Source: Tatlockia sp. (GTDB lineage Bacteria > Cyanobacteriota > Cyanobacteriia > Cyanobacteriales > Chroococcidiopsidaceae). Taken from it: a DNA stretch of 8,230 nt. The position numbers and the translations under genes are program-made. The notes under the pieces were generated by a model, which searched no databases, was not told the origin of the DNA, and saw only the letters and a program-made list of their open reading frames with translations. Each line of letters starts with the position of its first letter. Position 1 is the stretch's first letter. The stretch is taken from contig JACCVJ010000625.1 of NCBI GenBank assembly GCA_013698215.1, positions 1 through 8,230 of the forward strand. The letters run 5' to 3'. This document shows, piece by piece, positions 1-6,254 of this stretch.

Positions 1-218
1 GCGTGTTCTTGAGCGCAAGTAATGACCAAAGCAATGCCACTACTATGAGCTTCCATCATGATACTGACTGCTTGGGGCTGGGTGATGCTATTTACGGTTT
101 CCATTAAGACTTTTACCACAAATTCCATGCTATTAAAGTCGTCGTTATGCAATAAAACGCGATACCGAGGCGCTATTTTACGGACAGTTGAAGGCTTTAG
201 TATGGTTTCAACAGACAC
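1..218 (-). CDS. clpS: ATP-dependent Clp protease adaptor ClpS (partial, C-terminus outside window)
   Basis: ClpS is a small cytosolic adaptor that binds N-degron substrates (destabilising N-terminal residues) and delivers them to the ClpA/ClpC unfoldase for ClpP degradation. The 72 complete codons visible read MSVETILKPS, then a RYRVLLHNDDFNSMEFVV block. The signature H24-N25-D26-D27, M31 (the position of the E. coli gatekeeper Met40) and H58 in the MMEAH segment (position of His66) are all present, so the N-degron pocket appears intact. The start is GTG at 216-218: an in-frame TAG lies only three codons upstream, and MSVE-type beginnings are usual for cyanobacterial ClpS. The family is usually about 95-105 aa, so roughly 25 residues lie beyond position 1. 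It is divergent from the 127-aa gene at 397. Many cyanobacteria carry two ClpS paralogues; which one this is cannot be decided here. Confidence 0.95.
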   Translation of the reverse strand, partial: MSVETILKPSTVRKIAPRYRVLLHNDDFNSMEFVVKVLMETVNSITQPQAVSIMMEAHSSGIALVITCAQEH

Positions 219-236
219 AGGTTTCTACTCTTTTGT

Positions 237-264
237 TACTTAATTACAACTAAATAGTTGTCAA
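237..264 (-). promoter_or_regulatory. candidate clpS promoter
   Basis: On the minus strand a perfect TTGACA -35 box (259-264) is followed after 16 bp by TAAGTA (237-242), a poor -10 match. The spacing would give a start point roughly 10-15 nt before the clpS GTG. The -35 is convincing and the -10 is not, so this is tentative. Confidence 0.3.
246..261. promoter_or_regulatory. 16-bp dyad between clpS and the divergent gene (possible operator)
   Basis: ACAACTA-AA-TAGTTGT is a perfect 7-2-7 inverted repeat. A 2-nt centre makes a poor RNA hairpin but suits a dimeric DNA-binding protein. It overlaps the candidate -35 of clpS and fills most of its spacer, so a bound protein would block that promoter and could also affect the gene at 397. 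The operator role is inferred from position only. Confidence 0.35.
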
Positions 265-359
265 GCTGTGGCTCAACACTCATTAACTTATTTTATAGCG
301 TATCAATGGCAATGGGCGATCGCACCGTAAATAAATGCAGAAAAATCTAGAATAAAGCA

Positions 360-379
360 AGTGACCCAAGCCTGTCACT
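360..379 (+). other. leader hairpin before the 127-aa gene
   Basis: AGTGAC (360-365) and GTCACT (374-379) form a perfect 6-bp stem with an 8-nt loop. It ends two bases before the ribosome binding site at 382-388. It also contains the in-frame GTG at 361 that would give a 12-residue longer protein. A structured segment here argues for a leader and for the downstream ATG as start. Confidence 0.35.
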
Positions 380-381
380 GC

Positions 382-388
382 GAGGAAG
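382..388 (+). promoter_or_regulatory. ribosome binding site deciding the ATG start at 397
   Basis: GAGGAAG lies 8 nt before the ATG at 397-399. The alternative in-frame GTG at 361 has no comparable purine-rich site, so the ATG is preferred. Confidence 0.6.
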
Positions 389-396
389 AATTAAAG

Positions 397-780
397 ATGA
401 ACTCTAAGACTAATTTTCAACCGCTACAAATTGTTTGTTTAGAACATCTTGCTACTTGTTTGTATGCCGAAGTTATCCAAGTTGTAGAATCGCGTCAAGT
501 ATGCTGGGTGCGTCCTTTGCTTCTAGTCCAATACTCCACCGAGGAGCCATTAGTTATAGATTTGCGCTCAACAATCGACTTGCTTTGGTCTTTAGCTTCT
601 TTTCGCCCTGCCCTAGATACAGAGATTTTACCCTTTTTAGCTAATATATTTACCTCTGCACCGCCGTCACAGTCAAGCGCTCATGCCCGCCAACAACTAA
701 ACTATTTTATACAGCAGCTTTGGCAAGCACAAAAGAACGAATCTCAAGATAATACACTGTCTTCCGTTGACCAGTCCTAA
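397..780 (+). CDS. conserved-looking hypothetical protein, 127 aa, divergent from clpS
   Basis: I do not recognise a characterised family. The protein starts MNSKTNFQPLQ, has a hydrophobic, probably beta-rich N-terminal half (VCLEHLATCLYAEVIQVV, then CWVRPLLLV around residues 36-44), and a helical segment with DLRSTIDLLW (55-64) and FRPALDTEIL (69-78). A second helix NYFIQQLWQAQ (102-112) is followed by a polar, probably disordered tail. There is no signal peptide or membrane segment, so it is probably cytosolic. Trp, Arg and Asp residues spaced through an otherwise hydrophobic core suggest a folded domain rather than a spurious frame. The ATG start is chosen from the site at 382-388; an in-frame GTG at 361 would give 139 aa. 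It is divergent from clpS and convergent with dapL, so it is probably monocistronic. Confidence 0.8.
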   Translation: MNSKTNFQPLQIVCLEHLATCLYAEVIQVVESRQVCWVRPLLLVQYSTEEPLVIDLRSTIDLLWSLASFRPALDTEILPFLANIFTSAPPSQSSAHARQQLNYFIQQLWQAQKNESQDNTLSSVDQS

Positions 781-792
781 AAAAACCTCCAA

Positions 793-850
793 ATATTCCC
801 CCCTTTTTGACCAATCTCAACAAGAATTTCCAGATATTTTCCCCCCTTGA
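793..850. repeat. imperfect direct repeat, C-rich
   Basis: Two related units lie in the convergent gap: ATATTCCCCCCTTTTTGA (793-810) and ATATTTTCCCCCCTTGA (834-850). Poly-C/poly-T blocks of this kind are common between cyanobacterial genes. The first C-T block can also pair with the AAAAAGAGGGG that follows the second unit, so alternative hairpins are possible. Confidence 0.5.
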
Positions 851-860
851 AAAAGAGGGG
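843..860 (+). terminator. weak terminator-like hairpin between convergent genes
   Basis: CCCCTT (843-848) pairs with GAGGGG (855-860), using one T-G wobble, around a 6-nt A-rich loop. ATTTCTATTCT follows on the plus strand, a broken T tract. It would serve the 127-aa gene. Efficiency is doubtful, and no comparable T tract follows in the minus direction for dapL. Confidence 0.35.
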
Positions 861-882
861 ATTTCTATTCTAAAACCACCTC

Positions 883-2055
883 TTACGAGTAACGAATCCC
901 CGCATCTTTCATACGCTTAATCGCCTCGTGCATCCGCTCATCGGGTACAGTAAGGGCAATACGAAAAAAGCCCTCTCCTGACTCGCCGTAGCCATTACCA
1001 GGGGGGACAATAATTCCGCACTTATCCAATAACAAAGTTACAAAATCCGTAGAAGTATATCCTTGTGGAACTTTAGCCCATATATACAATGTTGCTTTAG
1101 GCGCTTCAATATCCCAGCCTAAACTCTGCAACCCTTGGACAATGATATCGCGCCGCTTTTGGTAAACTGACATCACCGCCTGCAATTCGTCTTCTGTAGT
1201 AGAGTAAGCTGCGATCGCGGCTTTTTGTACAGCCTTAAATACCCCAGAGTCTACATTTGTCTTTACTTGTCCTAATCCCTTAATCCCGTGACTAGAACCC
1301 ACAACAAACCCCACTCGCCAGCCCGTCATATTATAGGATTTAGACAAGCTATGAAACTCAATTGCTATATCCTTCGCCCCAGGTACTTGTAAGACACTAG
1401 GCGGTTTGTAGCCATCGTAAGCCATCTCTGAATAGGCGTGATCGTGACATAGCAATATGTCGTATTTTTTGCAATAAGCTACTAACTGTTCAAAAAATTC
1501 TAGTGTAGCCAATCCCCCCGTCGGATTATTGGGGTAATTTATCCACAACAACTTAGCTTTACGGGCTATTTCTTCAGGAATTGCAGCTAAATCTGGTAAA
1601 AATTTGGCTTCTGGTAATAATGGCATCCGATAAAAATCGCCGCCAGCAAAAATTGTTGAAGTGCGATACACCGGATAACCAGGATCGGGAATTAATGTAT
1701 AGTCTCCAGGTTCTACAAAAGCTAAAAATGTATTGTGAATTGCTTCTTTAGAACCAATAGAAGAAACAACTTCAGTAAGTGGGTTTAATCCTTCAACCCC
1801 AAACCGCCGTTCCATCCATTGTACTACCGCTTCTCTAAATTCTTTTGTTCCTTGGTATGGAGGATAGTTGTGCGTGCTAGAGTCATCAATTGCCTCGTGC
1901 ATCGCTTGGACAATAGGAAATGGAGTAGGTTTGTCTGGATCTCCTACTCCCATATTAATAATATCTACTCCTTTGGCAACCATTTCGTCGCGTTTGCGGT
2001 CTATTTCAGCAAATAGATAGGGAGGTATTTTTTCTAAGCGTTTAGCGAACTGCAT
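883..2055 (-). CDS. dapL: LL-diaminopimelate aminotransferase (DapL-type, class I/II PLP aminotransferase)
   Basis: This PLP enzyme is predicted to transfer the amino group of glutamate to tetrahydrodipicolinate, giving LL-diaminopimelate in one step for lysine and peptidoglycan; it acts in the cytosol. Its 390 residues show the complete fold-type I set: GVGDPDKPTP (36-45), NYPNNPTG (173-180, Asn177 contacting PLP), Asp205 and Tyr208 in HDHAYSE, the Schiff-base Lys239 in SLSKSYNMTGWRVG, Arg247 for phosphate, and Arg365 for the substrate carboxylate. Length and MQFAKRLEKIPPYLFAEIDR start match the shorter (about 390 aa) DapL-like group rather than the classical 410-aa plant/Chlamydia form. Cyanobacteria commonly carry the 410-aa enzyme as well, so this copy could be a paralogue with another amino donor or acceptor. 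No Shine-Dalgarno is visible. It stands alone and is divergent from the STAS gene far upstream. Confidence 0.85.
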   Translation of the reverse strand: MQFAKRLEKIPPYLFAEIDRKRDEMVAKGVDIINMGVGDPDKPTPFPIVQAMHEAIDDSSTHNYPPYQGTKEFREAVVQWMERRFGVEGLNPLTEVVSSIGSKEAIHNTFLAFVEPGDYTLIPDPGYPVYRTSTIFAGGDFYRMPLLPEAKFLPDLAAIPEEIARKAKLLWINYPNNPTGGLATLEFFEQLVAYCKKYDILLCHDHAYSEMAYDGYKPPSVLQVPGAKDIAIEFHSLSKSYNMTGWRVGFVVGSSHGIKGLGQVKTNVDSGVFKAVQKAAIAAYSTTEDELQAVMSVYQKRRDIIVQGLQSLGWDIEAPKATLYIWAKVPQGYTSTDFVTLLLDKCGIIVPPGNGYGESGEGFFRIALTVPDERMHEAIKRMKDAGIRYS

Positions 2056-2109
2056 GGCGATTTAGTAACAAATTACTATAAAAAACTACGAGCTTTTGGT
2101 ATAAATAAG

Positions 2110-2163
2110 CGTCAGTTTTGGCTTACTTTGTTTCTTCAAAGGCTGACGGGTTATAGCTGACGG
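2110..2163. repeat. three CTGACG-type units upstream of dapL
   Basis: GCTGACGG occurs twice in direct orientation 14 bp apart (2142-2149 and 2156-2163). Its core also occurs inverted as CGTCAG at 2110-2115. The cluster lies about 55-110 bp before the dapL start, where a regulator site could be. The inverted copy can pair with either direct copy. A regulatory role is inferred from position and repetition only. Confidence 0.35.
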
Positions 2164-2667
2164 CTACTAACCAGTGGAAGCACAATACCATAATTTACGC
2201 CTTGCTCGTGCAGCATTTTGGTTTCTGGGCGATCGCTTATACTAAGCCTCGTAGAACTAAAAGCTGTTCATACATCTGTCTTTAGGTATACTTACTTTGA
2301 TTTTATATCGTGTACCTTTTGTCAATAACCTATTCACATTACTTTGCTTACTTGAATGGCTAAAACAAATTAGTACGGCTTGATTTTAGAGATGTAATTG
2401 AACATAAAATAGGTTGAGGAATTTTAAATAATCTGTTGGACTGCAATTAAAAAAATTTGTTTCTCTCAAAATTACCAGTTTTGCTGGAGTCGTAAAATCT
2501 AAAAATTAACTCTGCAAGTTGATTTTAGATAGGAGAAATAAAACCTAAGTTATTAAAGAACCATAATCAGTTGTGCTTTCTACAATTAGGAACTCTTTAT
2601 CAAGTACCGGGTATCTCATGTAACAAAGAAAGCGTGCCAACTTACCTCTAAAGATAGATTCAACCGG

Positions 2668-2715
2668 AGAAGCTTAAGCCTTACAAGCTTCTAAAACTTA
2701 GAGTTTGCAAGTTTT
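2668..2715 (+). other. tandem pair of hairpins upstream of the STAS gene
   Basis: Two stems abut. The first is AGAAGCTT (2668-2675) with AAGCTTCT (2685-2692), 8 perfect pairs and a 9-nt loop. The second is AAAACTT (2693-2699) with AAGTTTT (2709-2715), 7 perfect pairs and a 9-nt loop, its 3' arm running into T residues. No base separates them. The second looks like a weak terminator; together they could end a small RNA or an attenuated leader, or form a structured 5' UTR of the STAS gene 187 bp downstream. Confidence 0.4.
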
Positions 2716-2901
2716 TAATCATCTTCAGACACATTAAAGGAGTTTTGTATTATTATACACTTTTAACTTTTGTAACTACTGCTCAGCTGTAACAGGAAGT
2801 TTAAAGTAAAAACTCCACCGAGTGGTTGATACAAAAGTTGAATGCTTTTGCTGAAATAGAACCTATCCAATCAAGTAGTAACACCGATTAAATAAAGAAT
2901 A

Positions 2902-3237
2902 ATGTCAACAACAATCGCCTATCCAGAAATTACTGTTATTTGCCCTCATGGTGCTGTAAATGCGTCGAACGCCGGAGATTTTCAGCAAGAAATAGCCAAA
3001 GCAGTGTTGCAAGATAAAGGTTCTAGCGTATTAGTGAACTTAGAGCAAGTAGAATCATTAGATAGTGCGGGTTTGATGGCATTGGTTTCAAGTCTTAAGT
3101 TAGCTCAGTCTTTAGGTTCGCCTTTTAGCTTGTGTGGTGTATCGCCAGCTATTCGGATTATTTTTGAACTAACCCAGTTAGACAGAGTATTTGAAATATT
3201 TGAAAATACTATCGCCTTTAAAAAAGCTTATTCCTAA
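2902..3237 (+). CDS. STAS-domain anti-sigma-factor antagonist (SpoIIAA/RsbV-like)
   Basis: This 111-aa protein is a single STAS domain. In this family the domain binds an RsbW/SpoIIAB-type kinase/anti-sigma factor, is inactivated by phosphorylation on a conserved Ser/Thr, and is reactivated by a PP2C phosphatase. The phospho-site is visible as Ser55 in ESLDSAGLMALV (51-62). The strand pattern fits: TVICPHGAV (11-19), VLVNLEQVESLD (43-54) and FSLCGVSPAIRIIFELTQLD (75-94). There is no membrane segment, so it is not a SulP transporter tail. The ATG at 2902 has only a weak purine stretch before it. The radical SAM gene starts 45 bp downstream on the same strand, so they may be cotranscribed. No kinase or phosphatase partner lies in the window; the partner, and whether the target is a sigma factor at all, is unknown. 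Confidence 0.9.
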   Translation: MSTTIAYPEITVICPHGAVNASNAGDFQQEIAKAVLQDKGSSVLVNLEQVESLDSAGLMALVSSLKLAQSLGSPFSLCGVSPAIRIIFELTQLDRVFEIFENTIAFKKAYS

Positions 3238-3282
3238 ATTAACTAATGCTAAGGTAAAGCTAAATAGCTGAAATTAGCCAAA

Positions 3283-5883
3283 GTGGTTGCAGTTAAAGAA
3301 TTATTAACCGATGGGATTCTCAAACCTGCTCGTTATTTAGGTAACGAGTTGGGATCAGTTCATAAAGATTGGGATCAAGCCGTAGTGCGTTGGGTGCTGA
3401 CGTACCCAGAAGTGTACGAAGTTGGAGCGTCCAACCTTGGGCATATTATCTTATACAGCATTTTAAATGCTCAACCGCGTCAACTGTGCGATCGCGCTTA
3501 TTTACCCGCGCCAGATTTATCAGCAAAGTTACGGGAAACTAGCACGCCTTTGTTTGCGGTAGAGTCCAAGGAATATCTAACTAAGTTTGATATTTTAGGT
3601 TTTAGTTTGAGCTACGAACTAGGCGCAACCAACATTCTAGAAATGTTGGATTTGGCGAAAATTCCCCTGACGTGGCAAGAAAGACAGCAAAGTTCTTATC
3701 CGTTAATCTTTGCAGGTGGACAAACCGCAACTTCAAACCCCGAACCCTACGCAGATTTTTTTGACTTTATTGCCTTGGGTGATGGGGAAGAATTATTACC
3801 AGAAATTGGCTTAGTTTTAGAGCAAGGTAAGTTAAGAAATTTAAGTAGAGTTGAGTTACTGCTTGAATTAGCACAAGTACCAGGCGTGTACGTGCCACAG
3901 TTTTATAAAATGGCTGAAGATGGCTCAGTGCATCCCCTCCGCCCCGATGTCCCCCAAAGAATTTTGCGGCGTGTAGCAACTCCTATGCCTGCTTATTCAA
4001 TTGGTTTAGTACCTTATGTCGAAACGGTACACGATCGCTTGACAGTAGAAATTAGACGCGGTTGTACTCGCGGTTGTCGTTTCTGTCAGCCAGGAATGCT
4101 CACCCGCCCGGCACGAGATGTAGAACCGGAGCAAGTAATAGAAGCAATTGAAGAAGGAATGAGGGCTACGGGATATAACGAATTTTCATTGCTATCGCTC
4201 AGTTGCTCAGATTATTTAGCTTTACCCGCCGTTGGGGTAGAAATAAAAAATCGCCTCAAAGATGAAAATATATCCTTATCTTTACCCAGTCAAAGAGTAG
4301 ACAGGTTTGATGAAAATATTGCCCACATTTTAGGCGGTACTAGGAAAGGTGGACTGACTTTTGCCCCCGAAGCTGGTACTCAAAGGCTGCGGGATGTTGT
4401 CAATAAAGGCTTAACTAACGAAGAATTGCTCCGGGGTGTAAAAACGGCTGTAGAGCAAGGCTGGGACAAAATTAAGCTATATTTTATGATCGGCTTACCT
4501 GGGGAAACTGATGAGGATGTATTAGGCATTGCGGAGACAGTGCGGTGGTTGCAGCGCGAATGTCGAAATATAGAAAGAAAAGAAGTAGCAGGGGATGATA
4601 AATCATCATCGCAGCGCCGCTCCGGGGGCGGTAGAAAGGCTTTAAGCATTAATTTGACAATTTCTAACTTTACACCTAAACCCCATACACCGTTTCAATG
4701 GCATTGCGTGACAGATGCGGAGTTTGAACATAAAAAATGGCTATTAAGGTGCGAATTCCGCTCAATCAGAAATTTGAAGGCAAATTTTACCGACGTGCGG
4801 ATATCGGCGATGGAGGATTTTGTTGGTAGAGGCGATCGCCGTCTTGCACCTGTAATTCGTCGTGCTTGGGAATTGGGCGCAGGGATGGATTCATGGTTTG
4901 AAAGCGTAGATAAGGCTTTTGGGGCGTGGGAAAGAGCGATCGCCGAATCGGGTTTAGGATGGAAATATCGTCAAAAAGAAGAAGACGCGGCGACACCTCA
5001 AACCAATCTAGATCGGCGCTTACCTTGGGATCATATTAATACGGGAATTAGTAAAGAGTGGCTAAAAGCAGACTTAGGGAAAGCATTAGCCGCCGCTACT
5101 GTACCCGATTGTTCTTTTGATGAATGCTCCCATTGCGGCGTTTGTAGCGTAGATTTTGGTCACAATATAGTTACGGGCGTTCTACCTATTCCCGAATTTG
5201 CCGGGGATTTTGTCCCAAATACCGATAGATTGCAACGGGTGCGAGTGTGGTTTGGCAAGTTGGGGGATTTAGCTTTAATTAGTCACTTAGATTTGCTGCG
5301 CTTATTTGATCGCGTATTAAGACGAGCATCGCTACCAATTTCTTTTAGTGGTGGTTTTCACCCCAGCCCCCGCATGGCGATCGCTATGGCGTTACCATTG
5401 GGAGTAACTAGCAGTGGCGAAGTTATCGACTTTGAACTAACTCAAAGTGTCGATTTAGAGGAGTTTAAACAAAAAATCAGCCAACAGTTGCCAGCGAATT
5501 TACCAATTTATAAAATAGCCGAAGTCGATTTAAAAGCGCCATCTTCAGCAAAATTACTAACCCAAGCGGAGTATTTGCTAACAGTAACAAGTACAAACGC
5601 AAGTCAATGGCAGCAATGGATAGAAGCAATTAAAACTACTGATGCTATTTTGTTAGAACACACTACCAAATCTGGGAAACTTCAAACAATCAATTTGCGA
5701 AGTCGCTTACTGGATCTAGCTCTAGTTTCCACAACTCCCGACGTAATACGCTACACAGGGGTTTGTCAAAATGATGGTACGCAACTAAAACCAGAACACG
5801 TAATGTTTATGCTGGAGCAAGTAGCAAAGCAAGAATTTTCTTTACTGCACATCCACCGCGATCGCCTTTTAATAGAAAATTAA
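3283..5883 (+). CDS. B12-binding-type/radical SAM protein fused to a DUF2344 domain (TIGR03960 + TIGR03936)
   Basis: This 866-aa fusion has four recognisable parts. Residues 1-235 form a Rossmann-like N-terminal region typical of B12-binding radical SAM proteins (YEVGASNLGH 45-54, FDILGFSLSYELG 102-114, FAGGQTATSNPEP 143-155). The radical SAM core, about 245-560, carries the 4Fe-4S motif CTRGCRFC (Cys261, Cys265, Cys268), with GLPGETDED (404-412) and SNFTPKPHTPFQW (461-473). A second cysteine set, Cys610, 615, 618 and 621 (CX4CX2CX2C), suggests an auxiliary Fe-S or zinc site. Residues 650-866 match DUF2344 (RVRVWFGKLGDLALISHLDL 652-671, GGFHPSPRMA 690-699). In Firmicutes the two parts are usually separate neighbouring genes, often beside an RNase E/G gene; here they are fused and rne follows. 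The reaction and substrate are unknown. GTG at 3283 is taken as start because TAG lies six codons upstream and homologues begin near here; there is no clear Shine-Dalgarno. Residues 436-451 are an unusual low-complexity insert. Confidence 0.9.
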   Translation: MVAVKELLTDGILKPARYLGNELGSVHKDWDQAVVRWVLTYPEVYEVGASNLGHIILYSILNAQPRQLCDRAYLPAPDLSAKLRETSTPLFAVESKEYLTKFDILGFSLSYELGATNILEMLDLAKIPLTWQERQQSSYPLIFAGGQTATSNPEPYADFFDFIALGDGEELLPEIGLVLEQGKLRNLSRVELLLELAQVPGVYVPQFYKMAEDGSVHPLRPDVPQRILRRVATPMPAYSIGLVPYVETVHDRLTVEIRRGCTRGCRFCQPGMLTRPARDVEPEQVIEAIEEGMRATGYNEFSLLSLSCSDYLALPAVGVEIKNRLKDENISLSLPSQRVDRFDENIAHILGGTRKGGLTFAPEAGTQRLRDVVNKGLTNEELLRGVKTAVEQGWDKIKLYFMIGLPGETDEDVLGIAETVRWLQRECRNIERKEVAGDDKSSSQRRSGGGRKALSINLTISNFTPKPHTPFQWHCVTDAEFEHKKWLLRCEFRSIRNLKANFTDVRISAMEDFVGRGDRRLAPVIRRAWELGAGMDSWFESVDKAFGAWERAIAESGLGWKYRQKEEDAATPQTNLDRRLPWDHINTGISKEWLKADLGKALAAATVPDCSFDECSHCGVCSVDFGHNIVTGVLPIPEFAGDFVPNTDRLQRVRVWFGKLGDLALISHLDLLRLFDRVLRRASLPISFSGGFHPSPRMAIAMALPLGVTSSGEVIDFELTQSVDLEEFKQKISQQLPANLPIYKIAEVDLKAPSSAKLLTQAEYLLTVTSTNASQWQQWIEAIKTTDAILLEHTTKSGKLQTINLRSRLLDLALVSTTPDVIRYTGVCQNDGTQLKPEHVMFMLEQVAKQEFSLLHIHRDRLLIEN
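4588..4635 (+). repeat. 48-bp in-frame low-complexity insert with an inverted repeat, inside the radical SAM gene
   Basis: These 16 codons (residues 436-451, rich in Ser, Gly, Arg and Asp) interrupt the stretch between the helix ending RECRN and the conserved strand INLTISNFTPKP. The DNA carries GATGAT-AA-ATCATC (4594-4607), a perfect 6-2-6 inverted repeat, then a GC-rich stretch where CCGC (4617-4620) can pair with GCGG (4628-4631). Its GC content in the second half is higher than the flanking gene. It could be a tolerated loop expansion or a small palindromic insertion; sequence alone does not decide. Confidence 0.35.
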
Positions 5884-5933
5884 AGAAAAATATCCTTCGT
5901 GCTACTTTCTTAATTGATTTTTGCCCTGCTTAG

Positions 5934-5963
5934 GCTAAAATTGTATTTATAGCAATTTTTAGC
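5934..5963. terminator. terminator-like A+T hairpin after the radical SAM gene, usable in both directions
   Basis: GCTAAAATTG (5934-5943) pairs with CAATTTTTAGC (5953-5963) as 10 pairs with one bulged T and a 9-nt loop. The 3' arm itself carries the T run. It lies 50 bp after the radical SAM stop and covers the stop codon of the minus-strand ORF 5959-6183, as expected for a shared terminator between convergent genes. The stem is A+T-rich, so strength is uncertain. Confidence 0.45.
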
Positions 5964-6183
5964 GCTCAATTTTCTGCTGTAGCTCATTGGGAGCAATCGG
6001 GGCGGAAGCAAAAATAATTGCAGAACAGTTCCAACAACTCTTTTGCATAGAAGTTAAGGCGAACTGAAAATTCTCTGTTATTTGTTGCTTTTGAGTAGCT
6101 TGGCGATCGCTATTGAGTGCCGTTAACTTTTTTAAAGGTCTTGAAGATTGTATTGCTGACTCATAAAAGCCAGGATACTGCAT
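5959..6183 (-). CDS. possible small hypothetical protein, 74 aa
   Basis: The ORF reads MQYPGFYESAIQSSRPLKKL at its start and ends NELQQKIER. A CWNC motif (two cysteines two residues apart) lies near residues 49-52. No family is recognised and no Shine-Dalgarno precedes the ATG. In its favour: it lies in otherwise gene-free DNA, is not a shadow of another gene, has codon choice like its neighbours, carries a HIP1 site, and ends in a hairpin that could terminate it and the convergent radical SAM transcript. Against it: short length, no motif of known meaning and no ribosome site. A random open frame of this size is quite possible. Confidence 0.35.
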   Translation of the reverse strand: MQYPGFYESAIQSSRPLKKLTALNSDRQATQKQQITENFQFALTSMQKSCWNCSAIIFASAPIAPNELQQKIER

Positions 6184-6211
6184 AAAGATTAATTACAGAT
6201 GCTCAATGCCC

Positions 6212-6233
6212 GTTGCTTACTATGGTAGGCAAC
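6212..6233 (+). other. 9-bp hairpin in the rne upstream region
   Basis: GTTGCTTAC (6212-6220) pairs with GTAGGCAAC (6225-6233), nine pairs with a single T-G wobble, around a TATG tetraloop. No T run follows, so it is not an intrinsic terminator. Confidence 0.5.
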
Positions 6234-6254
6234 TATTGTGCAATAAGCCTCCAC

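Larger units (their letters stand above)
2056..2901. other. 846-bp gene-free region between dapL and the STAS gene
   Basis: No convincing ORF, tRNA or known RNA is visible on either strand. The region is A+T-rich with many stops in all frames. It holds the CTGACG repeats near dapL, one HIP1 site (2229-2236) and two tandem hairpins at 2668-2715. Very weak promoter-like pairs exist (for example TTGATT 2380-2385 and TAAAAT 2405-2410 with a long 19-bp spacer), but none is strong enough to call. It probably contains the promoters of both flanking genes and a long leader for the STAS gene. Confidence 0.6.

Noticed and set aside
58..243. 61-aa plus-strand ORF at the left end
   Set aside because: It is the antisense shadow of clpS, whose family motifs are clear on the minus strand.
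435..644. 69-aa ORF in another frame inside the 127-aa gene
   Set aside because: It is fully nested in a better supported frame that has a good ribosome site.
2131..2142. CTTCAAAGG shared between the dapL upstream region and the rne leader (6254-6262)
   Set aside because: A single shared 9-mer in A+T-rich DNA is close to chance, and the flanks do not match.
2126..2294. Minus-strand open stretch with a protein-like segment, considered as a gene remnant
   Set aside because: It is closed by TGA upstream, has fewer than 50 codons and cannot be matched to a family from memory.
2523..2657. Open stretch after AGGAG (2531-2535) on the plus strand
   Set aside because: There is no ATG or GTG at a suitable distance; only a TTG gives a 24-codon peptide, so it is not supported as a gene.
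4380..4996. Two minus-strand ORFs of 89 and 69 aa
   Set aside because: Both are opposite the radical SAM gene, whose conserved motifs cover the same DNA.
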